From the NCBI RefSeq assembly GCF_004138125.1, contig NZ_RXHS01000002.1, positions 124,001-188,000 on the forward strand: a stretch of DNA of 64,000 bases, written 5' to 3'. A program made the translations under genes and the position numbers. The DNA comes from Seramator thermalis. Lineage in GTDB: Bacteria; Bacteroidota; Bacteroidia; Bacteroidales; Dysgonomonadaceae. The notes under the pieces were generated by a model, which saw nothing but the letters and a program-made list of their open reading frames with translations, had not been told where the DNA came from and made no database searches. Every line of letters starts with the position of its first letter. The first letter of the stretch is position 1. This document shows positions 35,372-45,060 of the stretch, one piece after another.

Positions 35372-36856
35372 ATGAAGAATACGAAAAAAGTATTGATTGT
35401 CGGAACCGGCATGGGCGGTCTGTCCACCGGATTGCGATTGGCATCAAGAGGTTTCGACGTTACTTTCGTCGAAAAATATCGTCAAGCCGGCGGGCGATTG
35501 AATCAAATCAAACAGAATGGTTTTACATTCGATACAGGTCCGAGTTTTTTCACCATGCCGTATGAATTTGAAGAACTTGTAGCAGATTCCGGAATTAAAA
35601 TGCCATTCGCTTTCACCGAACTCAATCCGTTATACACAGTTAATTTTAATGGAAGTGATCGAAATTTTTTGCTGTATAAAGATTTACAGAAACTCACCAA
35701 GCAATTTTCTGATATTGAGCCCGATTTTCAACGGAAATTCACTGCTTATCTCAATAAAAGCGAGGCATTGTATAACGATACGGTGGATATCGTCATTAAG
35801 CGCAATTTTGATAATATCCCGCAGTATCTGCGATCGCTCATGCAGGTGAACCCCAAGCATATCGATGTACTCTTTCGAAGTTTTTGGCAACAAGTCGGAC
35901 GTTATTTCGATGCTAAGGAGAGCCGTCAGATTATTTCGCTCATCGCGTTTTTTCTCGGGCGCACCCCGTTCGACACCAATGCCGTTTACACGTTGTTATC
36001 TTATATCGAATTCAAACACAAGGGATATTATAACGTTGAAGGTGGCATGTACACGATTGTTTCGAGTTTGTTGTCGGAGCTCGAAAAAATGAATGTGAAG
36101 TTTCACTACAATACCGAAATAGTCGATTTTGAAGCTCGCGAAGGTAAATTGATTTCGTTGATCGACAAAGATGGGAAGAAATGGAATGCAGATATTTTTG
36201 TAATTAATTCCGACGCAGCTTATTTCAGAGGAAAAGTGCTGAAAAGAAATAAGTTTTCAAATGAGAAATTGCAAAAAATGAGTTGGACAATGGGTTATCT
36301 GACATTTTATTTGGGTGTCGATACGAAATTACCGCAAGTGGACCATCATAATTATTTTTTAGGAAATAATTATGAAGAGTATGCCAAAAATGTGATGCAA
36401 AATCCCGGAACGCTCGAGAAACCATATTATTATGTAAATGTAGTTTCGAAATACAATCCCGATTGTGCTCCTGTGGGTAATGAAGCCCTGTTTTTTGTGT
36501 GTCCTGTACCGAATCTTTTGTACAAAACCGATTGGGTGGACAAAGAGGATATTATTGATAGTATCGTTGCCGATTTTTCAAAAAGAATACATCAGGATAT
36601 TTCGAAAAACATTGTTTTCAGAAAAAGTTTTACACCGGAAGATTGGCAAGATCGTTTTAATCTATATAAGGGTGCCGGGCTGGGATTATCGCATGCCATG
36701 AACCAGATTGGAGCTTTTCGACCGAAAAATGCCGATGAAGAATTCGACAACACGTTTTACGTGGGCGCATCTACAGTGCCGGGTGCAGGACTGCCGATGG
36801 CCATCATCAGTTCGAAGCTCGCAGTGGAACGCATCTTGAAAGCTGCAAACGAATAG
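35372..36856 (+). CDS. crtI: Phytoene desaturase (CrtI type)
   Basis: A 494-residue FAD enzyme. The N-terminal dinucleotide fold has G11-TGMGG (VLIVGTGMGGLSTG), then AGGRLNQIKQNGFTFDTGPS. The C-terminal signature is FYVGASTVPGAGLPMAIISS. CrtI-type enzymes introduce the double bonds that turn phytoene into neurosporene or lycopene; the number of steps cannot be told from sequence. It ends the crt operon and is followed by a strong hairpin terminator. Confidence 0.94.
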   Translation: MKNTKKVLIVGTGMGGLSTGLRLASRGFDVTFVEKYRQAGGRLNQIKQNGFTFDTGPSFFTMPYEFEELVADSGIKMPFAFTELNPLYTVNFNGSDRNFLLYKDLQKLTKQFSDIEPDFQRKFTAYLNKSEALYNDTVDIVIKRNFDNIPQYLRSLMQVNPKHIDVLFRSFWQQVGRYFDAKESRQIISLIAFFLGRTPFDTNAVYTLLSYIEFKHKGYYNVEGGMYTIVSSLLSELEKMNVKFHYNTEIVDFEAREGKLISLIDKDGKKWNADIFVINSDAAYFRGKVLKRNKFSNEKLQKMSWTMGYLTFYLGVDTKLPQVDHHNYFLGNNYEEYAKNVMQNPGTLEKPYYYVNVVSKYNPDCAPVGNEALFFVCPVPNLLYKTDWVDKEDIIDSIVADFSKRIHQDISKNIVFRKSFTPEDWQDRFNLYKGAGLGLSHAMNQIGAFRPKNADEEFDNTFYVGASTVPGAGLPMAIISSKLAVERILKAANE

Positions 36857-36906
36857 TGATTTGCCCGAAAGTTGTTGGTTATAATTTGAGAACTATCAAA
36901 AGAAAA

Positions 36907-36945
36907 GAGGGAAAAGACTTCGAAATCTTTTCCCTCAGCTTTTTG
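36907..36945 (+). terminator. Terminator of the carotenoid operon
   Basis: A perfect 11-bp stem (36907-36917 with 36926-36936) is followed by AGCTTTTT. It lies between convergent crtI and lon and may act on both. Confidence 0.85.
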
Positions 36946-36970
36946 TCATCAATTATTTCAAGTCGTATTA

Positions 36971-39427
36971 TTATTTCACGGACAAATCGACCGGATTTTT
37001 CACCTTTTCTTTCAAAAGAGCAAATTCGAGAACTTCACGTACATCATTCACATAATGAAACTTCAGTCCTTTCAGGTACGAAGGCTTGATTTCTTCGATA
37101 TCCTTTCGGTTTTCTTCGCTCAGAATAATGTCTTTGATACCTGCACGCTTTGCAGCCAGTATTTTTTCGCGAATTCCTCCAACGGGAAGCACTTTGCCGC
37201 GAAGCGTAATTTCGCCCGTCATTGCCAGGTTGGCTCGTACTTTTCGTTGCGTATAAACCGATGCCAGCGAAGTTATCATCGTAATACCCGCTGAAGGGCC
37301 ATCTTTGGGAATTGCACCTTCGGGAACATGAATGTGAGTGTTCCATTGTTCGAAAACTTTTGGATCGATCCCTAACTCATCGGCGTGCGAGCGGATATAT
37401 TCCATTGCTAACATGGCCGATTCTTTCATCACGTCTCCCAGATTGCCGGTGAGTGTCAGCTTTGATTCTTTGCCGCGACTCAGTGAGCTTTCCACGAAGA
37501 GAATTTCACCACCAACGGCTGTCCATGCCAGGCCGGTAACCACACCGGCATATTCATTGCCCTGATACCGATCTTTCGTATAACGCTGTACGCCTAAATA
37601 TTCCTTCAAATCCTCCGGTTGCAGCTGAGCTGGATAAGGTTCGTTGGTGGCAATCTTAAGCGCTACGCGACGCAACACTTTGGCTATTTGCTTGTCCAAT
37701 TCGCGGACGCCCGATTCGCGAGTATAGTTTTCGATCATCAGTTCGAGCGTTTTTTTCGGAATCGTGAATGCGTCGAGAGGTATGCCGTGATTGGCCATTT
37801 CCTTCGGAAGCAGGTGGCGGGCGGCAATTTCTATTTTTTCTTCGGTGATGTATCCTCCCACGTTAATCAGTTCCATACGGTCGAGAAGAGGTTGCGGAAT
37901 GCTGTTCAAATCGTTTGCCGTAGCAATGAACAGTACTTTCGACAAATCATAGTCGATGGAAAGATAATTGTCGTGGAAAGCCGAATTTTGTTCCGGATCG
38001 AGCACTTCGAGCAATGCCGAAGATGGATCGCCTCTGAAGTCGTTCCCGATTTTATCCACTTCATCGAGCACAAAAACGGGATTGGATGAACCGGCTTTGG
38101 CAATATTCTGAATAATACGTCCCGGAATTGCCCCAATGTAGGTGCGACGATGACCACGAATTTCGGCTTCGTCATGCAATCCTCCCAGCGAAATGCGGAC
38201 GTATTTGCGGTTGAGTGCTTCGGCAATAGACTTTCCGAGTGATGTTTTGCCTACGCCCGGAGGTCCGTAGAGACACAAGATTGGCGATTTCATATCGCCT
38301 TTTAGCTTTAAAACGGCCAAATGCTCGATGATGCGTTCCTTTACTTTTTCCATTCCGAAGTGGTCACGATCGAGAATCTTCTGAGCATTTTTCAGGTTGA
38401 AATTATCCTGCGTATATTCGTTCCAAGGCAGCTCGAGAATCGTTTGCAGGTAGCCATATTGCACGGAATAGTCAGGCGATTGTGGATTCAGTCGCTCAAG
38501 TTTCTTGACCTCTTTCTCAAAAGTTTCGGCTACGTCGGCATTCCATTTCTTCTCTTTCGCCTTTTTGCGAAATTCGTCGATTTCGATTTGCTGAGTGTTT
38601 CCACCCAATTCTTCCTGAATGGTTTTGAGTTGCTGTTGCAGGTAATACTCCTTTTGTTGCTGACTCAAATCTTCGCGGGTTTTCATCTGGATATTCATTT
38701 TCAGTTCCAGAATTTGTATTTCGCGGTTGAGTATCATCAACAAGCGGTAAGCCAAATCTTTTTCGTTGTCGATGTTCAGCAATTCCTGTTTTTCGCGGTT
38801 GTTGATGGGCAGATTGGTCGCGCAATAGCTCACCAGCATATTCGAAAATGATTCGTTTTGAATGGTCGCCATCAGCTCTTTTGGCGGCTCGCCCAACATA
38901 TTGAGCATCTGAATCATTGCATCGCGTATGCTGTCCAGAATGGCTTTATATTCCTTATCGTCGTCGGCTGCTTTTATGGTGTCCCGAATTTTGTAAGTTG
39001 CCACGAAAAACGGATCTGTTTGAACCATTTTGGTCCATTCGAAACGTTTTTTGGCCTGAATGATAATGCTCAAATTATCGTCGGCCAATTCGATCACCCT
39101 CAAAACTTCGGCAATGACGCCAATATGATAGAGGTCGTCGGGCTCGGGATTGTCAATGTCAGTGTCTTTTTGGCATACCAGGCCGATATATCGATGTTTT
39201 TTACCGAGAGAACGAACCAGATTCAACGATTTGCTTCGTCCGACCGAAATGGGCAAACCACTTCCCGGAAAGACAATCGTATTGCGCAATGGCAGAATAG
39301 GAATAGTTTCCAACAGAACCGATTCGTCCAATTCACTTCCATCGTTAGAAAAATCACCTGTTATGAACGACACAACGTTCTGATCCGATTCGTCACTTCC
39401 CTGTGTATATAATTTTTTTGGTAACAT
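36971..39427 (-). CDS. lon: ATP-dependent protease Lon
   Basis: An 818-residue LonA protease. The N-terminal substrate domain (about 40-250) starts with [14 protein letters not shown]. The AAA+ module has Walker A GPPGVGKT (388-395) and Walker [10 protein letters not shown]. The proteolytic dyad is Ser712 in KDGPSAGI and Lys755 in REKILAA, 43 residues apart as in E. coli Lon. It degrades misfolded and regulatory proteins in the cytoplasm. It is read convergently toward crtI and divergently from trmN6. Confidence 0.97.
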   Translation of the reverse strand: MLPKKLYTQGSDESDQNVVSFITGDFSNDGSELDESVLLETIPILPLRNTIVFPGSGLPISVGRSKSLNLVRSLGKKHRYIGLVCQKDTDIDNPEPDDLYHIGVIAEVLRVIELADDNLSIIIQAKKRFEWTKMVQTDPFFVATYKIRDTIKAADDDKEYKAILDSIRDAMIQMLNMLGEPPKELMATIQNESFSNMLVSYCATNLPINNREKQELLNIDNEKDLAYRLLMILNREIQILELKMNIQMKTREDLSQQQKEYYLQQQLKTIQEELGGNTQQIEIDEFRKKAKEKKWNADVAETFEKEVKKLERLNPQSPDYSVQYGYLQTILELPWNEYTQDNFNLKNAQKILDRDHFGMEKVKERIIEHLAVLKLKGDMKSPILCLYGPPGVGKTSLGKSIAEALNRKYVRISLGGLHDEAEIRGHRRTYIGAIPGRIIQNIAKAGSSNPVFVLDEVDKIGNDFRGDPSSALLEVLDPEQNSAFHDNYLSIDYDLSKVLFIATANDLNSIPQPLLDRMELINVGGYITEEKIEIAARHLLPKEMANHGIPLDAFTIPKKTLELMIENYTRESGVRELDKQIAKVLRRVALKIATNEPYPAQLQPEDLKEYLGVQRYTKDRYQGNEYAGVVTGLAWTAVGGEILFVESSLSRGKESKLTLTGNLGDVMKESAMLAMEYIRSHADELGIDPKVFEQWNTHIHVPEGAIPKDGPSAGITMITSLASVYTQRKVRANLAMTGEITLRGKVLPVGGIREKILAAKRAGIKDIILSEENRKDIEEIKPSYLKGLKFHYVNDVREVLEFALLKEKVKNPVDLSVK

Positions 39428-39554
39428 ATTTTTCCTTCTTGAATTTTTCTTCTTTAAACTCTTTCAAACAATCTTACGTTGGATTTTCGATTACATTTGC
39501 AATGTTTTTGAGTCTTTATTCCAAAATTCGTGCCAAGTTTATAAAGTACGGGAA

Positions 39555-40280
39555 ATGTCAAACAGTTATTTTCAATTTAAGCAATTTGTTGTCCATCAAG
39601 ATCGGTGTGCCATGAAAGTTGGTATCGATGGGGTTTTGCTGGGAGCTTGGACAAACGTGGAACATGCACACCGAATTTTGGATATTGGCACAGGAACCGG
39701 TTTAATATCTCTCATGCTTGCTCAGCGGAACGCAGATGCTTCGATTGTGGCCCTCGAGATAGATGAGGACGCGGCCGATCAGGCAGAAGAAAACGTTCGT
39801 TTTTCACCATTTTCGGAGCGAATTGATATAAGACGGATTCCTTTTCAGGAATTTTCGGCAAAGTCAACCCAAAAATTCGATCTTTTGGTCTCTAATCCTC
39901 CTTTCTTTGCCGATTCATTACGTTCCCCCGATCATTCACGTTCGCTTGCCCGACATTCGGACACGCTTAGTTTGGAAGAATTATTTTGTGGAGCGAAACA
40001 AATAGCCACCAAACATGCCCGGTTTTCGATAATCATTCCTTATTTGCAGAAGCGGCGAAGTTTGTTTGCTGCAAGCGATTTTGGTTGGCATCCTGCGCGT
40101 ATAACCCATGTTTTCTCTTTGTCTCATTCCAAATTTCCCAAAAGGATACTCGTCGAATTCACGAACGATGTGCCCGATCTTATTTTCGAAAACGAATTGA
40201 CCATCGAGATCCGGCCAAAAGAATATTCGCCTGCATATATCGATTTGGTGAAAGAATTTTATCTGTTAAGTTCAACTTAG
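39555..40280 (+). CDS. trmN6: tRNA1(Val) (adenine37-N6)-methyltransferase
   Basis: A 241-residue SAM-dependent methyltransferase of the YfiC/TrmN6 family. FKQFVVHQDRCAMKVGIDGV opens the protein, ILDIGTGTGLISLML is the SAM loop, and NPPFF is the catalytic motif of N6-adenine methylation. It modifies A37 of tRNA1(Val) in E. coli. A TACATTTG box lies at 39492-39499. It is divergent from lon. Confidence 0.92.
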   Translation: MSNSYFQFKQFVVHQDRCAMKVGIDGVLLGAWTNVEHAHRILDIGTGTGLISLMLAQRNADASIVALEIDEDAADQAEENVRFSPFSERIDIRRIPFQEFSAKSTQKFDLLVSNPPFFADSLRSPDHSRSLARHSDTLSLEELFCGAKQIATKHARFSIIIPYLQKRRSLFAASDFGWHPARITHVFSLSHSKFPKRILVEFTNDVPDLIFENELTIEIRPKEYSPAYIDLVKEFYLLSST

Positions 40281-40658
40281 AAGTGCAATTTTTTGCGGAA
40301 AGGTTGAGCCGTTTTTTTCTATTTTCTATAGTTTATTCGTTCTATGTTTCCGTCGTATTTGCGTCGTACTTGCGTCGTATTTGGTTCGAATGATTTTTTA
40401 TTTCTATTTTGTCTTTTTTCATGAGTGCAAAAACTATATTTCTCGATATTTCTACTATCAACTCAATTCTCAAAAATAATCACAATTGCGAGATTATTTG
40501 GAGAACAACATTCAGATCGACGTTATATCTTAAAAAAGTAAGATCAGAACCATGATATTTCAAAAAAATATAAATAACCGATTTAATTTTTCCTCTGTAA
40601 ATCGACAAAAAATAGTAATTTTGCCTCTTTATTTCAACCATCATATATCAATTAACGG
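40281..40658. other. 378-bp intergenic region with a tandem 11-mer and the hpt promoter
   Basis: Three tandem copies of the 11-mer cgtcgtatttg lie at 40351-40383 (the middle one with one change). The rest is AT-rich without a credible gene. TAATTTTG at 40616-40623 is a good -7 box, 36 nt before hpt. Confidence 0.6.
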
Positions 40659-41195
40659 ATGAAAAGTGTAAAAATCAAGGATAAAGAGTTCGAGCTCTTC
40701 ATTCAATCCAACGAAATAGAAAAAAATATCGAACGGATTGCCCACCAAATCAATCACGATCTCGCGGGAAAAAATCCCATCTTTGTGGCAGTGCTCAATG
40801 GTGCATTCATGTTTGCAGGCGAACTCATGAAGAAGGTTTCGATACCGTGTGAAATTACATTTGTGCGTTTGGCCTCCTATCAGGGAACTTCGAGTACCGA
40901 AAAGGTTAAGGAAGTTTTGGGATTGAATGAATCCATCGAAGGACGTACAGTCGTCATTGTAGAAGATATTGTAGATAGTGGAAATACGATGGTGTCACTG
41001 GTCGATGAACTTGGGTTGCAACATCCTCTGGAAATAAAAATCGCTACATTATTATTTAAGCCGGATGCTTTGAAACGCGATTTGAAACTCGACTATGTTG
41101 CGATGGAAATTCCGAGTGATTTTATCGTCGGCTATGGACTCGATTATGATGGATACGGACGAAATTTGAATGATATCTACAAGCTAAAATCCTGA
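40659..41195 (+). CDS. hpt: Hypoxanthine phosphoribosyltransferase
   Basis: A 178-residue purine-salvage enzyme making IMP/GMP from hypoxanthine or guanine and PRPP. The PRPP motif is VVIVEDIVDSGNTM. VAVLNGAFMFAGELM, the flexible-loop region LASYQGTSSTEKV, and DFIVGYGLDYDGYGRNL (purine-binding) are all in place. Length is typical. It is monocistronic, with its own -7 box. Confidence 0.96.
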   Translation: MKSVKIKDKEFELFIQSNEIEKNIERIAHQINHDLAGKNPIFVAVLNGAFMFAGELMKKVSIPCEITFVRLASYQGTSSTEKVKEVLGLNESIEGRTVVIVEDIVDSGNTMVSLVDELGLQHPLEIKIATLLFKPDALKRDLKLDYVAMEIPSDFIVGYGLDYDGYGRNLNDIYKLKS

Positions 41196-41376
41196 GTTTC
41201 GAAATATCTTAAGATGTTATCCTTCAATTGTTTCAGGTCGATATGGTAAAAATTGGAATGGGTGCGTTTTGAAAATGTTTGTTTTTTTTAAGGTTTTGAG
41301 CTCAAAAGAGAAGGATATATGCTGTTTTTTTTAAGAATTTTATTCGCGAAAAACAACGTGATAATAAAAAAATACC

Positions 41377-41384
41377 TATTTTTG
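41377..41384 (+). promoter_or_regulatory. tonB: -7 box upstream of tonB
   Basis: TATTTTTG matches TAnnTTTG, about 50 nt before the tonB start. No clear -33 TTTG is seen at the right distance. Confidence 0.45.
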
Positions 41385-41433
41385 CAACGAAAGACAGAAA
41401 TCGAGAATTAATTGACACATAAAATATCAAACA

Positions 41434-42129
41434 ATGGACAAAGACGAAATCAAAAAAACACCGAGGGCTAACATTGAGAACCAAAAAGATACGGCGATCC
41501 TTATGGGAATGGTATTGGCATTGGCTCTTGTGTTTGTAGCTTTTGAGTGGTCAACGAAAACCAGCAAAGTGGATCTATCTACGGTAGTTCAGGATGTTGT
41601 GGCTGAAGAAGAAATAGAAATCACCCGTCGTGATCCAACTCCGCCACCGCCACCGCCACCTCCTGCACCTGAGGCTCCTGAGATTATCCAGGTAGTAGAT
41701 ACCAAGGTCGAAACCCGTATCGATATCAATATGGAAGACGATCAAAGTAAGGCTCAAATCCAAACTTATACACCGCCCCCACCACCCAAAGAGAGAGAAG
41801 AAGAGGAAGAAGAAATTTTTGTGGTTGTTGAAAATCAACCCGAATTCCCGGGTGGTCAGGCAGCTATGATGAAGTTCTTGAGCGAAAACATCAAATATCC
41901 TGTTATTGCTCAGGAGAATGGCATTCAGGGGCGTGTGATTTGTAACTTCGTGGTCGAAAGAGACGGTAGTATTACTGATGTTCAGGTAGTTCGTGGTGTT
42001 GACCCTTCTCTCGACAAAGAAGCCGTCCGCGTGATTCAATCGATGCCGAAATGGAAACCCGGTATGCAGCGTGGAAAGCCTGTGCGCGTCCGCTTCACAC
42101 TACCTGTTGTATTCCGACTCCAACAATAA
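41434..42129 (+). CDS. tonB: Energy transducer TonB
   Basis: A 231-residue TonB protein. A cytoplasmic N-terminus and one helix (about 22-40, ILMGMVLALALVFVAFEW) are followed by a Pro-rich spacer with nine Pro in a row and an acidic stretch. The C-terminal TonB domain (about 140-231) has QPEFPGGQAAMMKFLSENIK and VVRGVDPSLDKEAVRVI, ending in VRFTLPVVFRL. It couples proton-motive force from ExbB/ExbD to receptors such as the one at 23119-25161. It ends at a terminator, separately from the exb operon 3 kb away. Confidence 0.96.
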   Translation: MDKDEIKKTPRANIENQKDTAILMGMVLALALVFVAFEWSTKTSKVDLSTVVQDVVAEEEIEITRRDPTPPPPPPPPAPEAPEIIQVVDTKVETRIDINMEDDQSKAQIQTYTPPPPPKEREEEEEEIFVVVENQPEFPGGQAAMMKFLSENIKYPVIAQENGIQGRVICNFVVERDGSITDVQVVRGVDPSLDKEAVRVIQSMPKWKPGMQRGKPVRVRFTLPVVFRLQQ

Positions 42130-42154
42130 AAAATATTTTTACAAATCAATGAGT

Positions 42155-42188
42155 AAAAGCTGCTTTTGTAATTAAAGGCAGCTTTTAT
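42155..42188 (+). terminator. Terminator of tonB
   Basis: A 13-bp stem with a G-U pair (42155-42167 with 42174-42186), flanked by A and T runs. It lies 25 bp after the tonB stop. Confidence 0.8.
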
Positions 42189-42211
42189 TGCAAAACACGA
42201 CTTATTTGCCG

Positions 42212-43189
42212 ATGATCTACAAAATCTCCGCTTTAGAAAAAATAATCAACGATTCTATTCAAAATCTCTCATTCGAAAAATCTCCAAATACTTTGTTTGA
42301 ACCAATCAGGTATATTTTATCGTTGGGAGCGAAAAGAGTTCGACCGGTGTTCACACTTCTCGCAGCAAATCTTTTTTCCGAAGAAGTTGATCATGCTATT
42401 TCTCCCGCATTGGCGATCGAAATATTTCACAATTTCAGTCTCTTGCACGATGATTTGATGGATCGTGCCGATTTGCGGCGAGGACATGCTACTGTGCATA
42501 CAAAGTGGAATGAAAATACGGCTATTCTTTCGGGAGATGCAATGCTGATTGAGGCTTTTTTGCAAATAGCCAAAGTATCTTCCGAAAGGTTATCCCAAAC
42601 CTTCGACTTGTTTTCTAAAACGGCTCTCGAAGTATGTCGGGGACAGCAATACGATATGGATTTCGAAACGCGTACAGATGTTTCTGAGGATGAATACATC
42701 GAAATGGTGCGTTTAAAGACTGCTGTACTTATTGCCTGTGCGCTCAAAATTGGCGCATTGGTTTCGGGTGCTCCCGAAATAGATGCTGACCTTTTGTATC
42801 GCTTTGGGATAAATATCGGAATTGCCTTCCAACTTAGGGATGATTTGCTTGACGTGTATGGAGACAGTAAAACTTTTGGCAAAAAAATTGGAGGAGATAT
42901 CGTTTGCAACAAGAAAACTTTTCTACTCATCAAAGCACTCGAAAAAGCCAACAACTCTCAACGAAAAGAACTCGAAAAATGGTTTAACGACGCAGATTCT
43001 GATTCGGATGCCAAGATTGAAGCTGTTCGAAATATTTATGATGCTCTCCATTTGAAGACCGTTTCCGAAAATATTATCGAGCAATATTACTTGATGGCGA
43101 TGGATTGTTTCTCGAGTATCGATGTTCCCGATTGGCGAAAGAGTGAATTACTGACTATGGCTGAGAATTTAATGTACCGGGAGAAATAG
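42212..43189 (+). CDS. Polyprenyl diphosphate synthase (probably GGPP/FPP type)
   Basis: A 325-residue trans-prenyltransferase; the ATG at 42212 is preferred over a TTG at 42188 that lies in the tonB terminator. The first Asp motif is D80-DLMD (LLHDDLMDRADLRRG) and the second is LRDDLLDVYGD. Phe75, five residues before the first motif, is the position where an aromatic side chain limits product length in GGPP and FPP synthases, which argues for a C15-C20 product rather than a long quinone chain. It could supply GGPP to CrtB. This chain-length call is an inference. Confidence 0.88.
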   Translation: MIYKISALEKIINDSIQNLSFEKSPNTLFEPIRYILSLGAKRVRPVFTLLAANLFSEEVDHAISPALAIEIFHNFSLLHDDLMDRADLRRGHATVHTKWNENTAILSGDAMLIEAFLQIAKVSSERLSQTFDLFSKTALEVCRGQQYDMDFETRTDVSEDEYIEMVRLKTAVLIACALKIGALVSGAPEIDADLLYRFGINIGIAFQLRDDLLDVYGDSKTFGKKIGGDIVCNKKTFLLIKALEKANNSQRKELEKWFNDADSDSDAKIEAVRNIYDALHLKTVSENIIEQYYLMAMDCFSSIDVPDWRKSELLTMAENLMYREK

Positions 43190-43221
43190 ATCCGGTGAAA
43201 CGTTAGAACATGTTTTGAAAA

Positions 43222-43914
43222 ATGCCTTATCGACGATTACCAAATACCGATCTTGCTCGCATTCGTGCTTTGAAAACGGCTGTCCAAAAAAGCTCCGGCG
43301 AAGAGTTTCGACAGTCGTTAATCGATAACAAAACATTATCTGAAGCCGAAACTTTGCTTTTGCTCTTCGAGCGTAAATGCAAGCAATATCGTCAATACTA
43401 CGAAATCTGGGTTAAGGCAGGAAAACAACTTCAACTGAAAGCAAAAAATGCGCGAATATATTTGTCGCATTTCATTCAGGTTTTATATATGTGCGTGATA
43501 CGTTCTGAAATTAAGTCAGAGCAACTTGCTTTGTATGGTCTTGAAAACCATAACTTAATCGTACCCGAGTTAACATCCAACGAATTGCTTCTTATCTGGG
43601 GCAAAAAAGTGCTGCAAGGCGAAGAACTACGAACTGCCAAAGGTGGTGTTCCAATCTTTAATCCTTCCTTGGCTAAGGTAAAAGTTATTTTCTCTATCTT
43701 CGAAGAAGAATATGCCAAACAAACAGTTCGTCATCAAAATACTTTGCGAGCACTGAAAGAGGTTGAAGCATTGAGAGAAGACGTTGACAGGGTGATCTGC
43801 AACATCTGGAATCAAGTAGAGAAATATAACGAGAAAAATACACTCGAGGATCGCCTTCGGAAAAACAGAGAGTATGGCATCATATATTATTATCGAAAGG
43901 GAGAAAAATCATAG
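43222..43914 (+). CDS. Conserved hypothetical protein, mostly helical
   Basis: A 230-residue soluble protein, rich in Lys, Arg, Glu and Leu. I do not recognise a named domain. Long helices dominate; the C-terminal third (about 165-215) has coiled-coil character (RALKEVEALREDVDRVI). It lacks a signal peptide and membrane segments. It sits 32 bp after the prenyl synthase and 2 bp before tatD, so it is probably co-transcribed with both. Confidence 0.75.
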   Translation: MPYRRLPNTDLARIRALKTAVQKSSGEEFRQSLIDNKTLSEAETLLLLFERKCKQYRQYYEIWVKAGKQLQLKAKNARIYLSHFIQVLYMCVIRSEIKSEQLALYGLENHNLIVPELTSNELLLIWGKKVLQGEELRTAKGGVPIFNPSLAKVKVIFSIFEEEYAKQTVRHQNTLRALKEVEALREDVDRVICNIWNQVEKYNEKNTLEDRLRKNREYGIIYYYRKGEKS

Positions 43915-43916
43915 AA

Positions 43917-44696
43917 ATGAATCTGATAGATACACATTCGCACCTTTACGAACCTGATTTTTCAGAAGATTTGTCGGCAGTAGTGGACAGAGCGCTTGGC
44001 GCAGGTGTGAGCAAAGTACTCCTACCCAATATCGACGACCAATCGATTGATCGATTGAAAAAAACTTATCGGGAAGATCAATCCTTTTTTATTCCGATGA
44101 TGGGTCTTCACCCATCAAGCGTAGATATAAATTGGGAAAGACGGTTGGAAACCATTTATGGTGAGCTTATCTCCGAAAAATATATTGCCGTTGGTGAAAT
44201 AGGTATCGACTTGTATTGGGACACTACTTATGAAAAAGAACAAATTTTCGTTTTCGAAGAACAACTCCGATGGAGCATCGAAAAAGAGCTGCCGGTTTCA
44301 ATTCACTCCCGCAATGCAAGCCAAGAGGTATTGCGAAGCATACGGAAGGTTGGTGCGGAGAAACTCAAAGGAGTATTTCACAGTTTCGCCGGAACTTTTG
44401 AAGAGTTGTCGGAGATACTTCAATTGCCTAATTTTTACGTTGGAATAAACGGAATAGTTACGTTTAAAAATTCAAATTTGGCCGAAACACTCCGACACTG
44501 CCCGATCGAACGTCTTGTAATAGAAACGGATGCACCTTATCTTTCTCCGGTTCCTTTTTGCGGCAAAAGAAACGAGCCTTCTTATATCAGTGCGATTGTC
44601 AACAAATTGAGTGCAATATATAATTTAGAACAAGAAGAAATTGCAGAAATTACAAAAAAAAATGCCGACAAACTTTTCCAAATTTTTTTATGGTAA
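43917..44696 (+). CDS. tatD: TatD family metal-dependent hydrolase/DNase
   Basis: A 259-residue TIM-barrel hydrolase. H6-x-H8 (DTHSHLYE) and Glu in AVGEIGIDLYWD bind the first metals; PVSIHSRNASQEV and GVFHSF give further His ligands, and VIETDAPYLSPVP holds the last Asp. Family members are 3'-5' exonucleases or D-aminoacyl-tRNA deacylases. It follows the unknown helical gene by 2 bp. Confidence 0.93.
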   Translation: MNLIDTHSHLYEPDFSEDLSAVVDRALGAGVSKVLLPNIDDQSIDRLKKTYREDQSFFIPMMGLHPSSVDINWERRLETIYGELISEKYIAVGEIGIDLYWDTTYEKEQIFVFEEQLRWSIEKELPVSIHSRNASQEVLRSIRKVGAEKLKGVFHSFAGTFEELSEILQLPNFYVGINGIVTFKNSNLAETLRHCPIERLVIETDAPYLSPVPFCGKRNEPSYISAIVNKLSAIYNLEQEEIAEITKKNADKLFQIFLW

Positions 44697-44856
44697 AAGA
44701 AATTTTTTTTTCTTTGTGCTCGAAAATGTTTTATTATTTATAAATAAGAGAAAACAAAGAACGATATTAGATTTAAATCTATATTTTTGTATCCGGAATA
44801 GCATGTGAATGAAATAAATTTATTAATTTGCACCCGTTTTCATAAAATCTCCCTCA

Positions 44857-44944
44857 GGAGAGATGCTCGAGTGGTTGAAGAGGCACGCCTGGAAAGCGTG
44901 TATACGTCAAAAGCGTATCGCGGGTTCGAATCCCGCTCTCTCCG
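44857..44944 (+). tRNA. tRNA-Ser (anticodon GGA)
   Basis: An 88-nt class II tRNA. Acceptor GGAGAGA pairs with TCTCTCC, discriminator G, and there is a long variable arm. The anticodon stem-loop CACGC-CTGGAAA-GCGTG carries GGA, reading UCC/UCU. CCA is not encoded. A TATTTTTG box at 44782-44789 may be its promoter. No terminator is seen before exbB, 116 bp downstream. Confidence 0.96.
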
Positions 44945-45060
44945 CTAAGGCACTCAGCACTTAAAAATGACATAGAAAGAAATAGAAGCTAAACAAAAAC
45001 AATAAATTCATTAAAAACAAAACAAAACAAAATCATTAATCCTAAAAAATTAAACACACA

